A DNA stretch of 64,000 nt from Bacteroidota bacterium. Its GTDB lineage: Bacteria; Bacteroidota; Bacteroidia; Bacteroidales; Lentimicrobiaceae. The stretch covers positions 1-64,000 of the forward strand of contig JAEYSM010000022.1 in the NCBI GenBank assembly GCA_023434665.1, read 5' to 3'. Positions 44,335 to 51,691 of the stretch are shown in pieces (the first letter of the stretch is position 1; every line of letters begins with the position of its first letter). Below the pieces are notes generated by a model. That model was not told where the DNA came from and did not search any database. It saw nothing but the letters and a program-made list of their open reading frames with translations. A program made the translations under genes and the position numbers.

Positions 44335-46077
44335 ATGAAATATTACCACATTATAAAATTACTCTTTTGCATTTTTCTCCCTGTCAGTTTGATTGCTCAG
44401 GATATTCCAGAAGGTGGCGAAGCGTTAATTTCGAAGGAACAGGCCAAGCTATTTAAGGATAGTAAGCGTGTTGAAGCCTTGTTTTTTGATGCTATTAAAG
44501 CTAAAGTAACCGATAACCCGGGTGAAGCGGTACATCTTTTTACCCAGGTTACTGAGATGGATCCTTCTTATGATGCAGCCTGGTATGAATTAGGACTCCT
44601 TTCTTACCGTCAGCGCGATATTAATGGTGCAATTAAGAATATTGCCCGAGCTTATGAGCTCAATCCTCAGAATGAATGGTATAGTATTACACTAGCTAGT
44701 CTTTATTCACAAAATGCACAATTCGCAGAAGCGGTAATAATTTTCGAAAATCTGTATAAACAGGATCCCACAGACAGGTCTAATGCTTTTGAATTAGCTA
44801 ACCTGTACATCAAAATGGATAAATCGGACAAGGCCCTCGAAATATATAATAATATGGAGAAGAGGGAGGGAGTAAATGAAGAAATATCTCTCAGAAAACA
44901 CCACATTTATCTTTCACAGGGAAAAAAGAAAAAAGCACTCGAAGAATTAGAGAAACTTGCTTTGGCCAATGAGTACGACTCCCGGATTCAATCAATTCTC
45001 GCTGAGTTTTACATGTCAAACGGTATGGAAGACAAAGCTTTGGCAACTTATGAAAAGATATTATCAATTGATCCTGAGAATCCTTACATTAATATTTCAT
45101 TGGCTGATTTTTACAGGAGAAAAGGTGATATATCCAAGTCGATTCAATTGCTAAAGACAGGTTTTTCAAATGCTACACTTGATGCGAATACCAAGCTTCA
45201 GATATTAGCTACATACTATGCACAGATAGAGAGCTATGCGGAAATAGATAAAGATATATTAGAGCTATCAAAGATTCTTGTTGAACAACATCCAATAGAA
45301 CCTCAGGTATTAGCGTTTAGGGCACAAATGCTAGCAACTCAGGAAAAATATTCTGAGGCACTGTCAATGCTCAAAAAAGTGAATGAAATAGATCCGGGTA
45401 AATACGAGAACTGGGATAATATCATGCGTATAACAGCAGTACTGGAAAAATACGATAGTCTTAAGGTCCTTTCTCAAGAGGCGATCGAGTTGTTTCCTGT
45501 ACAGCCAATGCCGTATTATTTCAATGCGGTTGCGCACTATATGTTAAAAGATTATGAAGGTGTTATATCGGCAACCAACAAAGGAATAAAGCTGGTTTTT
45601 AATAATAACCGTCTTATGTCCGATTTCCACAGTATGGCTGGCGATGCACATCATTCACTTGATCAGGATCAGGAAGCATTTAAGGCTTATGAATCAGCAC
45701 TGCGTTTTAATCCTGATAATTCAGCAGTCCTTAACAATTATGCCTATTATCTCTCCTTAACAGGATCAGAGCTGGATAAAGCTGAAAGGATGGCAGTCCA
45801 GGCTAATGAAATTTCACCGGAAAATGCCACGTACCTTGATACTTATGCCTGGATTCTTTACAAAAAAGGAAGATATAGTGAAGCTCTAATTCAGATGGAC
45901 AAAGTAATGAAACTGGATGATAATCCTTCTGGTACGGTGCTTGAACATTATGGAGATATCCTGTATAAACTAAACAGAATTGATGAGGCAGTTAAATGGT
46001 GGAAACATGCTCAGGAGGCCGGCGATGGATCTGATAAACTACCTGCCAAAATAAATGACAGCAAATTATATGAATAA
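44335..46077 (+). CDS. Secreted TPR-repeat protein
   Basis: 580 residues with a signal peptide at 1-21 (ending near SLIAQD). It is filled by about twelve TPR motifs, for example AWYELGLLSYRQRDINGAIKNIARAYELNP and DKALATYEKILSIDPENP. The stop TAA at 46075 overlaps the ATG of the DUF4292 gene by 8 bases, indicating tight coupling. Periplasmic TPR partner of the DUF4292/EnvC block is the likely role, by context only. A GGAA sequence precedes the ATG. Confidence 0.87.
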   Translation: MKYYHIIKLLFCIFLPVSLIAQDIPEGGEALISKEQAKLFKDSKRVEALFFDAIKAKVTDNPGEAVHLFTQVTEMDPSYDAAWYELGLLSYRQRDINGAIKNIARAYELNPQNEWYSITLASLYSQNAQFAEAVIIFENLYKQDPTDRSNAFELANLYIKMDKSDKALEIYNNMEKREGVNEEISLRKHHIYLSQGKKKKALEELEKLALANEYDSRIQSILAEFYMSNGMEDKALATYEKILSIDPENPYINISLADFYRRKGDISKSIQLLKTGFSNATLDANTKLQILATYYAQIESYAEIDKDILELSKILVEQHPIEPQVLAFRAQMLATQEKYSEALSMLKKVNEIDPGKYENWDNIMRITAVLEKYDSLKVLSQEAIELFPVQPMPYYFNAVAHYMLKDYEGVISATNKGIKLVFNNNRLMSDFHSMAGDAHHSLDQDQEAFKAYESALRFNPDNSAVLNNYAYYLSLTGSELDKAERMAVQANEISPENATYLDTYAWILYKKGRYSEALIQMDKVMKLDDNPSGTVLEHYGDILYKLNRIDEAVKWWKHAQEAGDGSDKLPAKINDSKLYE

Positions 46078-46900
46078 ACGTACTGCTAACCTTGGTTTTT
46101 ATATTCTTATATTGCTCCTGACTTTTAATTTTTCATGCAGTTCTATCAGGAAAACAATTAAAGAACCTCTAAAAGAACAAGGCACCGATTTCCTTATCGA
46201 TAACCTGAAGGCCAATGAACTTGATTATGAAAATTTATCAGCAAAATTCTCAGCCACTTTTAAGCAAAACCGAAAAGAGACCCAATTGACCGGACAAATA
46301 CGTATTCTCAGGGATAGTGTAATTTGGGTTTCAGTCTCGCCGTTCCTGGGAATTGAAATGGTCAGGTTATTCATAACCAACGACTCGGTTTTCTATTTGA
46401 ACCGTATGGAAAGCATTTATTTTAAGGGAGGTTTTGATAACATCAATATCCTGGTAAACAGCTCAATTGATTATGATATGCTCCAGTCGTTTCTGACCGG
46501 AAATGATTTTTCGGAATATGATAACACTTCTTTTAAAGGGGGCATTGATAATAAAGAGTATACACTTACTACCACCAACAGACGTAAGATAAGAAAAAGT
46601 AACAGACAGAACGCTGATGCCAATATTCCCCTACAGCATATTTGGCTTGATCCTGAGACCTTCAAAATCAACAGGATAATGATAAAAGAATTATCAGGTC
46701 AAAATCGAAAAGCTGAAGCTGTGTATCAATATGAGAAAATGGGCGATAAAACGGTTCCTGTTAATATTAATTTTGAAGTGGAAACGAAGGATAATAATGC
46801 TGTCATTGACATAAACTATTCAAAGATAACAATTGGCGAACAGCTTCAATTTCCATTCAATATTCCGGATAAGTATACAAGAATCAATAACTTGAAATAA
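46070..46900 (+). CDS. DUF4292 lipoprotein
   Basis: 276 residues from the ATG at 46070, overlapping the preceding gene by 8 bases. The signal peptide ends in the lipobox NFSC with the acylated Cys in FSCSS. The rest is a beta-rich fold of the LolA/LolB type (WVSVSPFLGIEMVRLFITNDSVFYLNR is a typical DUF4292 block). Proteins of this type are thought to carry lipids or lipoproteins to the outer membrane. Nine bases separate its stop from the EnvC-like gene. Confidence 0.9.
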   Translation: MNKRTANLGFYILILLLTFNFSCSSIRKTIKEPLKEQGTDFLIDNLKANELDYENLSAKFSATFKQNRKETQLTGQIRILRDSVIWVSVSPFLGIEMVRLFITNDSVFYLNRMESIYFKGGFDNINILVNSSIDYDMLQSFLTGNDFSEYDNTSFKGGIDNKEYTLTTTNRRKIRKSNRQNADANIPLQHIWLDPETFKINRIMIKELSGQNRKAEAVYQYEKMGDKTVPVNINFEVETKDNNAVIDINYSKITIGEQLQFPFNIPDKYTRINNLK

Positions 46901-46909
46901 TACCACCCT

Positions 46910-48160
46910 ATGATTAAATGGCTATCTTTTTGTCGTAAACTTCATTTAATTCTGACTGGGTTTTTGATTCTTTTTTCAATATCTTTTATTTATGGACAAG
47001 ATAAGAAGAGTCAGTTACAAGCACGTAAAGCAAAAATTGAAGAGGAAATTAACTACACCAACAAATTACTTACTGAAACGAAGAAATCAAAGCAAGCTAC
47101 CCTGAATCAATTAGTATTATTAAATAAAAAGATTTCTCACCGGCAAGAGCTTATTAACACTATTAACAGTGAAATACAGCAAATAGACTCAAAAATAATT
47201 CAGACGAACGATACCATAGCTGAACTAAGTGAAAATATTAATAGGCTGAAAGAAGAATATGCACGGATGATTTATTATGCACAAAAAAATAAGAGCTCAT
47301 ATTCACGGTTAATGTTCATTTTTTCTTCTCAAAGTTTTAACCAGGCTTATCAAAGATTAAAATACTTTCAGCAATACAGTAGCTATCGAAAAAATCAGGT
47401 GAGGGTAATTCGGGAAACACAAGCTATACTTGCCGAAAAAGTTGCGTTGCTTCAATCACAGAAAAAGGAAAAAGTCTCGCTCAAGAGCACTGAAGAAAGG
47501 GAACGACAAAAGCTATCACAGGAAAAACAAGAACAGGACAAAGCGGTAAAGAATCTCAGTCAAAAGGAAAAAGATTTACTTAAAAAGTTGAGAGAAAGCG
47601 AGAAAGCCGCCAAGCGATTACAAAAAGCTATTGAGGATTTAATTGCCGAAGAACTAAGAAAAGCAAGGGAGACTGCTAAGAAAACAGGAACTAAACCAAC
47701 ACCAGAAAATGCGTTTGGATTGACCCCATCAGAAATGAAGCTTTCTAATAGTTTTGCAGGAAATAAGGGAATTTTGCCATGGCCGACCGAAAGAGGCGTT
47801 ATATCAGAAACTTTTGGAGAGCATTCTCACCCGGTACTCAAAGGAATAAAGACTAAAAATAACGGAGTTGACATTTCCACTACCCAGGGGGCGACTGCTA
47901 GGGCCGTATTTGATGGAGTGGTCACATCAACTATGACACTTCCAAATTATAACAATGTTGTAATCATACGACATGGTGAATTCCTTACAGTATACTCCAA
48001 TCTTAGAGAAATCTACGTTAAGAAAGGAGATAAAGTGACAACAAAGCAAAAAATCGGAATTATTGAAACTGATGAATCTGGTAAGACCAAATTGCATTTT
48101 GAGCTTTGGAAAGGAAAGATTTTACAAAATCCCGAAGCATGGATTGCCAAATCAAGATAA
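46910..48160 (+). CDS. envC: EnvC-type murein hydrolase activator (degenerate M23/LytM)
   Basis: 416 residues. Signal peptide or anchor to about 29. Long coiled coil at about 30-250 (ARKAKIEEEINYTNKLL...). C-terminal LytM-like domain at about 290-410. Of the catalytic zinc ligands, the usual HxG-D first His is missing (KNNGVDIST) and YGHL is replaced by YSNL, while LHFELW keeps one His. This is the EnvC-like, non-catalytic form that activates amidases for cell separation. It comes after the TPR and DUF4292 genes, 9 bases away. Confidence 0.9.
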   Translation: MIKWLSFCRKLHLILTGFLILFSISFIYGQDKKSQLQARKAKIEEEINYTNKLLTETKKSKQATLNQLVLLNKKISHRQELINTINSEIQQIDSKIIQTNDTIAELSENINRLKEEYARMIYYAQKNKSSYSRLMFIFSSQSFNQAYQRLKYFQQYSSYRKNQVRVIRETQAILAEKVALLQSQKKEKVSLKSTEERERQKLSQEKQEQDKAVKNLSQKEKDLLKKLRESEKAAKRLQKAIEDLIAEELRKARETAKKTGTKPTPENAFGLTPSEMKLSNSFAGNKGILPWPTERGVISETFGEHSHPVLKGIKTKNNGVDISTTQGATARAVFDGVVTSTMTLPNYNNVVIIRHGEFLTVYSNLREIYVKKGDKVTTKQKIGIIETDESGKTKLHFELWKGKILQNPEAWIAKSR

Positions 48161-48195
48161 ATTGTAACATGTTTACATTCAGTGCTTGAAATGCT

Positions 48196-48203
48196 TATCT
48201 TTG
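48196..48203 (+). promoter_or_regulatory. -7 element TATCTTTG for tatA
   Basis: TATCTTTG matches the consensus, 21 bases before the tatA ATG at 48225. Confidence 0.6.
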
Positions 48204-48224
48204 TAAAACATAAAACTAATAAAA

Positions 48225-48401
48225 ATGGCATCATTTATATTGATGGGTATTGTTGGACCATGGCAGGTTGTGCTGGTCGTAGCTGTAATACTACTGCTTT
48301 TTGGGGGTAAAAAGATTCCTGAATTGATGAGGGGCCTTGGAAAGGGTATCAAAGAATTTAAGGACGGAATGGGTGATAACCAACAAGAAGAGAAAAAATA
48401 A
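48225..48401 (+). CDS. tatA: Twin-arginine translocase subunit TatA/E
   Basis: 58 residues, too short for most gene finders. It begins MASFILMGIVGPWQ, has one membrane helix (about 4-26), the hinge FGGKKIPELMRGLG and the amphipathic helix GIKEFKDGMGDN. It forms the pore ring of the Tat system for folded proteins. Its own promoter lies upstream; TatC is not in the window. The 58-residue size is normal for TatA of Bacteroidota. Confidence 0.92.
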   Translation: MASFILMGIVGPWQVVLVVAVILLLFGGKKIPELMRGLGKGIKEFKDGMGDNQQEEKK

Positions 48402-48430
48402 AAAAAATACCTGTAAAGTAATTTACAGGT
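48391..48430 (-). terminator. Rho-independent terminator for tRNA-Ala (minus strand)
   Basis: ACCTGTAAA (48409-48417) and TTTACAGGT (48422-48430) form a 9-bp stem with a 4-base loop. In the minus direction it is followed by a T-rich tract (the A-run 48392-48408 on the plus strand) and sits just after tRNA-Ala. It also closes the tatA 3' end from the other side. Confidence 0.85.
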
Positions 48431-48436
48431 ACCTTG

Positions 48437-48510
48437 TGGAGCGTAGGGGAGTCGAACCCCTGACCTTTAGACTGCCAGTCTAACGCTCTAGCCAACTGAG
48501 CTAACGCCCC
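48437..48510 (-). tRNA. tRNA-Ala (anticodon GGC)
   Basis: A 74-base cloverleaf on the minus strand. Acceptor GGGGCGT pairs with ACGCTCC, including the G3-U70 wobble that is the alanine identity element, and discriminator A. The anticodon stem TTAGA/TCTAA encloses CTGGCAG, giving GGC. The T arm is GGGGTTCGACTCCCC. The 3' CCA is not encoded. Confidence 0.97.
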
Positions 48511-48530
48511 ATTATGGACATTCGGGGATG

Positions 48531-48538
48531 CAAAAATA
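48531..48538 (-). promoter_or_regulatory. -7 element TATTTTTG for tRNA-Ala
   Basis: On the minus strand TATTTTTG lies 20 bases upstream of the tRNA 5' end and matches TAnnTTTG. Confidence 0.5.
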
Positions 48539-48607
48539 GAAAATTTTATGAATTTTCTAACTTTTATCTCTAAATTTTAGATATTTGCAGCCGTTTTTTA
48601 AATATAA

Positions 48608-49174
48608 ATGGATAGTCTTCGTCTCTTTGCTGCCATTCACATTAAGCCTGATGATGTCTTTTCAATGACCTTCGAAGGTCTCAGGCAAACCCTTGATTAT
48701 AATATTATTAAGTGGGTTGACTTGCATAACATGCATATTACACTCAGATTCTTTGGTGAAACAAACCCTGAGGAAGTGCCAATTATCACGGGGGCTCTTC
48801 AAAAGGCAGTTACCGGATTCAAGCCTTTTAATCTTACCCTTGAAAAGACAGGTGTGTTTGGAAGCCGATATGATCCCAGGGTAATATGGTTCGGAATAAA
48901 AGAAAATCCTGCCCTACTACAATTGCATAAGAATATAAGCCAAGCCCTTGAAGAGGCAGAATATTTTGGCGATAGGCAGAACTTCGTTCCACATATCACT
49001 GTCGGGCGAATTAAGGAGATAAGAGACAAGCACTTCTTTCAACAAATAATTGACAGATTCAGCGACGTTAAACTCCTTACACAGCCTGTCGATTCCTTCT
49101 CACTATATAATAGCGAGCTAAAGAAAGAAGGTCCCATATACACCAGTATTGAGACCTTCACCTTCAATCAATAA
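48608..49174 (+). CDS. thpR: RNA 2',3'-cyclic phosphodiesterase (2H phosphoesterase)
   Basis: 188 residues. The two HxT motifs that define the 2H family are HIT at His43 (NMHITLRFFGE) and HIT at His129 (VPHITVGRI). It opens 2',3'-cyclic phosphates and ligates or cleaves 2'-5' links in RNA. The length is normal for ThpR. The gene stands alone between tRNA-Ala and the convergent DUF6249 gene; 13 bases separate the two stops. Confidence 0.93.
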   Translation: MDSLRLFAAIHIKPDDVFSMTFEGLRQTLDYNIIKWVDLHNMHITLRFFGETNPEEVPIITGALQKAVTGFKPFNLTLEKTGVFGSRYDPRVIWFGIKENPALLQLHKNISQALEEAEYFGDRQNFVPHITVGRIKEIRDKHFFQQIIDRFSDVKLLTQPVDSFSLYNSELKKEGPIYTSIETFTFNQ

Positions 49175-49187
49175 TAACTTAGAAATA

Positions 49188-49550
49188 TTACTGCTCCTGA
49201 TAAACCCTGTTATCTTTAGGTGTTTTATCATGCTTCCTTAAAATATTCCTTTCAATAAGGTAGTCAATTATCAATGCAACACCACCAAAAAGGGTTACAA
49301 ATGAAAAGTATGCTGCTTCTTCTTCCATTCCACCTGCCCTCACTATTATATTGGCAAGTAAGATCCCTAAACCAATTCCTGTAAACAGTAATCCATATTT
49401 TAGAGTACTAAAACCCGTGGTTGGCTTTTCAAAACTTCGTGGGTCAAGGCCTCTGTCTAATAGAGCCATTCTCTCTTTCTTCCGGATCGACAGGAAGATT
49501 ATTCCATAAATGGTGGCGAAAATTGCAACCGGTACTATGATATCTGTCAT
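49188..49550 (-). CDS. DUF6249 small membrane protein, in ECF sigma regulon
   Basis: 120 residues. N-terminal helix (about 2-21), then RKKERMALLDRGLDP, and two more helices (about 48-70 and 79-97). The architecture is that of DUF6249, found next to ECF sigma genes in Bacteroidota. Its promoter on the minus strand (49575-49604) has the same TGTAACCTGA/CGTC elements as the divergent sigma factor promoter, so it is very likely a direct target of that sigma factor. Biochemical role unknown. Confidence 0.85.
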   Translation of the reverse strand: MTDIIVPVAIFATIYGIIFLSIRKKERMALLDRGLDPRSFEKPTTGFSTLKYGLLFTGIGLGILLANIIVRAGGMEEEAAYFSFVTLFGGVALIIDYLIERNILRKHDKTPKDNRVYQEQ

Positions 49551-49574
49551 GGTCGTATGTTTTTTATTTTAACA

Positions 49575-49604
49575 TTTTGACGCAATTATATCTCTCAGGT
49601 TACA
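49575..49604 (-). promoter_or_regulatory. ECF-type promoter for DUF6249 (TGTAACC-N15-CGTCAAAA)
   Basis: On the minus strand TGTAACCTGA (-35, 49604 down to 49595) is followed by CGTCAAAA (-10, 49582 to 49575). The spacer between GTAACC and CGTC is exactly 15 bases. The element is the mirror image of the sigma operon promoter at 49739. The predicted start is about 18 bases before the ATG at 49550. Confidence 0.75.
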
Positions 49605-49616
49605 TCACATTCTATT

Positions 49617-49624
49617 TATCTTTG
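49617..49624 (+). promoter_or_regulatory. Possible vegetative -7 element TATCTTTG upstream of the sigma operon
   Basis: TATCTTTG matches TAnnTTTG about 150 bases upstream of the sigma gene. It would provide basal transcription in addition to the ECF promoter. The remaining intergenic bases show no gene. Confidence 0.4.
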
Positions 49625-49738
49625 TGAATTCGCAATAAAACGATCTTCCTTGTTTATTAAAAATTTGTTCTTGTAAGTGCTCTTTTATTCCATTTTATGT
49701 GTTTACTAATAGAAAAATATCCTTTTAGATGACAATAG

Positions 49739-49767
49739 TGTAACCTGAAAATAGATCACTCGTCTAA
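49739..49767 (+). promoter_or_regulatory. Autoregulatory ECF-type promoter for the sigma operon (TGTAACC-N15-CGTCTAA)
   Basis: TGTAACCTGA (-35, 49739-49748) and CGTCTAA (-10, 49761-49767), with 15 bases between GTAACC and CGTC. The AAC/CGTC pair is the general ECF signature. The predicted transcription start is within a few bases of the ATG, so the mRNA would be almost leaderless. Confidence 0.78.
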
Positions 49768-49775
49768 AGAACAGA

Positions 49776-50342
49776 ATGATGAAAAATGACGATCTAACCA
49801 TCATTAACCAGGTTATAAATGGTAATACCGGGTTGTTTAGTATCCTTGTGGAAAAGTACAAGGATATGGTTTTTTCTTTGGTGGTCAAGATTGTGCGAAA
49901 CAGAGAAGAGGCTGAAGAAGTTGCTCAGGATACATTCCTTAAAGCATATCATCACCTTGGAAACTTTAAAAATGAATCAAGATTTTCTACTTGGTTATTC
50001 CGGATTGCTTACAATACAGCCATTTCGAGCACCAGAAAGAAAACCTTGATTACTTCAGTTATTGATGACAATGTTGTAGAAAACTATAGTGTTGATAATA
50101 TAAGGGAAAACCTTGAAAGTGTTGATCTTACAGAAAGAATAGCAATCCTGAAAGATGTTATAGCTTATCTTCCGAAAGAAGAACAGTTCTTGATTCAGTT
50201 GTTTTATTTCAACAAACAAAGTGTTGAAGAAATTTGTCACATAAGTAGCCTGACTGAATCAAATGTGAAGGTAAAACTTCATAGGATAAGGAAGAAATTA
50301 TATAGTACCATGCAGGATCGTTTTAATGTTAAGACAGGTTGA
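49776..50342 (+). CDS. ECF-type RNA polymerase sigma factor
   Basis: 188 residues. Region 2: MVFSLVVKIVRNREEAEEVAQDTFLKAYHHLGNFKNESRFSTWLFRIAYN (about 28-78). Region 4 HTH: YFNKQSVEEICHISSLTESNVKVKLHRIRKKL (about 145-178). ATG at 49776 or the adjacent one at 49779. It directs polymerase to the AAC/CGTC promoters seen in front of its own gene and the DUF6249 gene. The next gene starts around the stop codon, implying coupling. The signal is unknown; envelope stress is the usual theme. Confidence 0.94.
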   Translation: MMKNDDLTIINQVINGNTGLFSILVEKYKDMVFSLVVKIVRNREEAEEVAQDTFLKAYHHLGNFKNESRFSTWLFRIAYNTAISSTRKKTLITSVIDDNVVENYSVDNIRENLESVDLTERIAILKDVIAYLPKEEQFLIQLFYFNKQSVEEICHISSLTESNVKVKLHRIRKKLYSTMQDRFNVKTG

Positions 50343-50356
50343 AAACCAGAAAATAT

Positions 50357-50809
50357 ATGTTTATGGAAAACCAGAAAAATTTTGAGTTCGTAAATGACCC
50401 TTTTTTAGAAGAGATTTTCAATTATCTTCCTCCAGAGAAACCATCCTCTGATTTTACTAAGCAGGTAATGAATCAGATATATGCCCATGTCGAGCCGGAA
50501 ATGGAACCCGGTAAATACAGAAAACAAATGTTATGGGCTTATGCATCAATGGCGGCCGGTCTAATAATTATCGGAGTGATTATATTCGCTGTATGGCCAT
50601 TTATTGAAATTCCTTTCCAATTAAATTATACATCTATTTTAAACCTGGTTAACTACACTTTATCAGTTGTGGATGAAATTTCACGCATAGGCGATTTAGT
50701 ACAAAATTCAACTATTCAAATATCAGTTTTCTTTTCAATACTAATTTTGCTGGTAATTGAACGATTAATCCGTAGAGATGTTAATAAAAGCAGCATTTAT
50801 ATGTTTTAA
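50357..50809 (+). CDS. Small membrane protein, probable anti-sigma factor
   Basis: 150 residues from the ATG at 50357; a TTG at 50339 overlapping the sigma stop (TTGA) is an alternative start giving tighter coupling. The N-terminus has a soluble segment NDPFLEEIFNYLPPEKPSSDFTKQVMNQIYAHV (about 10-45), then two hydrophobic helices (about 55-80 and 120-142). Position directly after the ECF factor and the soluble-plus-two-helix design suggest it binds and restrains the sigma factor. No zinc-binding HXXXCXXC motif was found, so it is not a classic ZAS anti-sigma. Confidence 0.72.
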   Translation: MFMENQKNFEFVNDPFLEEIFNYLPPEKPSSDFTKQVMNQIYAHVEPEMEPGKYRKQMLWAYASMAAGLIIIGVIIFAVWPFIEIPFQLNYTSILNLVNYTLSVVDEISRIGDLVQNSTIQISVFFSILILLVIERLIRRDVNKSSIYMF

Positions 50810-50811
50810 TC

Positions 50812-51687
50812 ATGCTTTTTCCCGGCTTGGAGGATTATTTAAGTCATTGGCTATCAAGATTTAAGTCTGGGTGCTCCATTGTTGAAACCCAATATATTAC
50901 AGGTGGATCTATTAATGAAGCCTATAAAATCAGGACTACCTGTGGTATATGCTTCCTGAAGTACAATAGTGCTTCTAAGTATCCTGAAATGTTCACCAAG
51001 GAAAAAGCAGCTCTTGAACTTTTATCAGGTACAAATACTGTAATTGTTCCAGAAGTCCTTACTTCTGATACTTTTGGTAATTGCAGTTTCCTGCTTTTAA
51101 AATATGAATCACCCACCAAACCAACAAAAAATTACTGGACTGTCTTTGCAAAACACCTTAGTTCATTACATCAGGTTAAAGCAAAACACTATGGTCTGGA
51201 TTACGATAATTACATAGGATCACTACCTCAAATAAATACTTATAAGGATGATTACATCGAGTTCTTCATCAGCTGCCGTTTGAATCCCTTGCTCAGGAGT
51301 GCTGTTGATAAGGGACTACTTTCTCATAAAGATATACTTCAATTCGAAAATCTTTATAAGCTATTGCCTGATATGCTTTCGGTTGAAAAGCCCTCTTTAA
51401 TCCATGGTGATCTCTGGTCAGGAAATCTTATTGTCAATCACAAGGGTCTTCCCTGTGTGATAGATCCTGCTATTTATTATGGACATAGGGAATCAGATAT
51501 CGCGATGACAAAACTATTCGGTGGATTTCCAATTTCCTTTTATGATACTTATCAATCATGCTTGCCAATGGAAAAGGGGTGGGAGGAAAGAATACCTATT
51601 CACCAATTGTATCCCCTGCTGGTACATGTGAATCTTTTTGGAATGAGTTATGCTTCACAGTTAAGGAATATAATTACGAGATACTAA
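50812..51687 (+). CDS. Fructosamine/ketosamine-3-kinase family protein
   Basis: 291 residues. Kinase-fold motifs: ITGGSINEAYKI (nucleotide loop), CFLKYN (ATP Lys), and catalytic HGDLWSGN with His198 and Asp200, followed by CVIDPAIYYGHRESDIAM with the metal-binding Asp. It phosphorylates the C3 of fructosamines so that the sugar falls off, repairing glycated proteins. The ATG is 3 bases after the stop of the membrane protein, placing it in the same ECF-controlled operon; this context is unusual and points to a damage-response role. Confidence 0.9.
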   Translation: MLFPGLEDYLSHWLSRFKSGCSIVETQYITGGSINEAYKIRTTCGICFLKYNSASKYPEMFTKEKAALELLSGTNTVIVPEVLTSDTFGNCSFLLLKYESPTKPTKNYWTVFAKHLSSLHQVKAKHYGLDYDNYIGSLPQINTYKDDYIEFFISCRLNPLLRSAVDKGLLSHKDILQFENLYKLLPDMLSVEKPSLIHGDLWSGNLIVNHKGLPCVIDPAIYYGHRESDIAMTKLFGGFPISFYDTYQSCLPMEKGWEERIPIHQLYPLLVHVNLFGMSYASQLRNIITRY

Positions 51688-51691
51688 CAAA

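Noticed and set aside
48409..48430. Hairpin after tatA as a plus-strand terminator
   Set aside because: No T-run follows on the plus strand, whereas the minus strand has a strong T-rich tract after it; it fits tRNA-Ala better.
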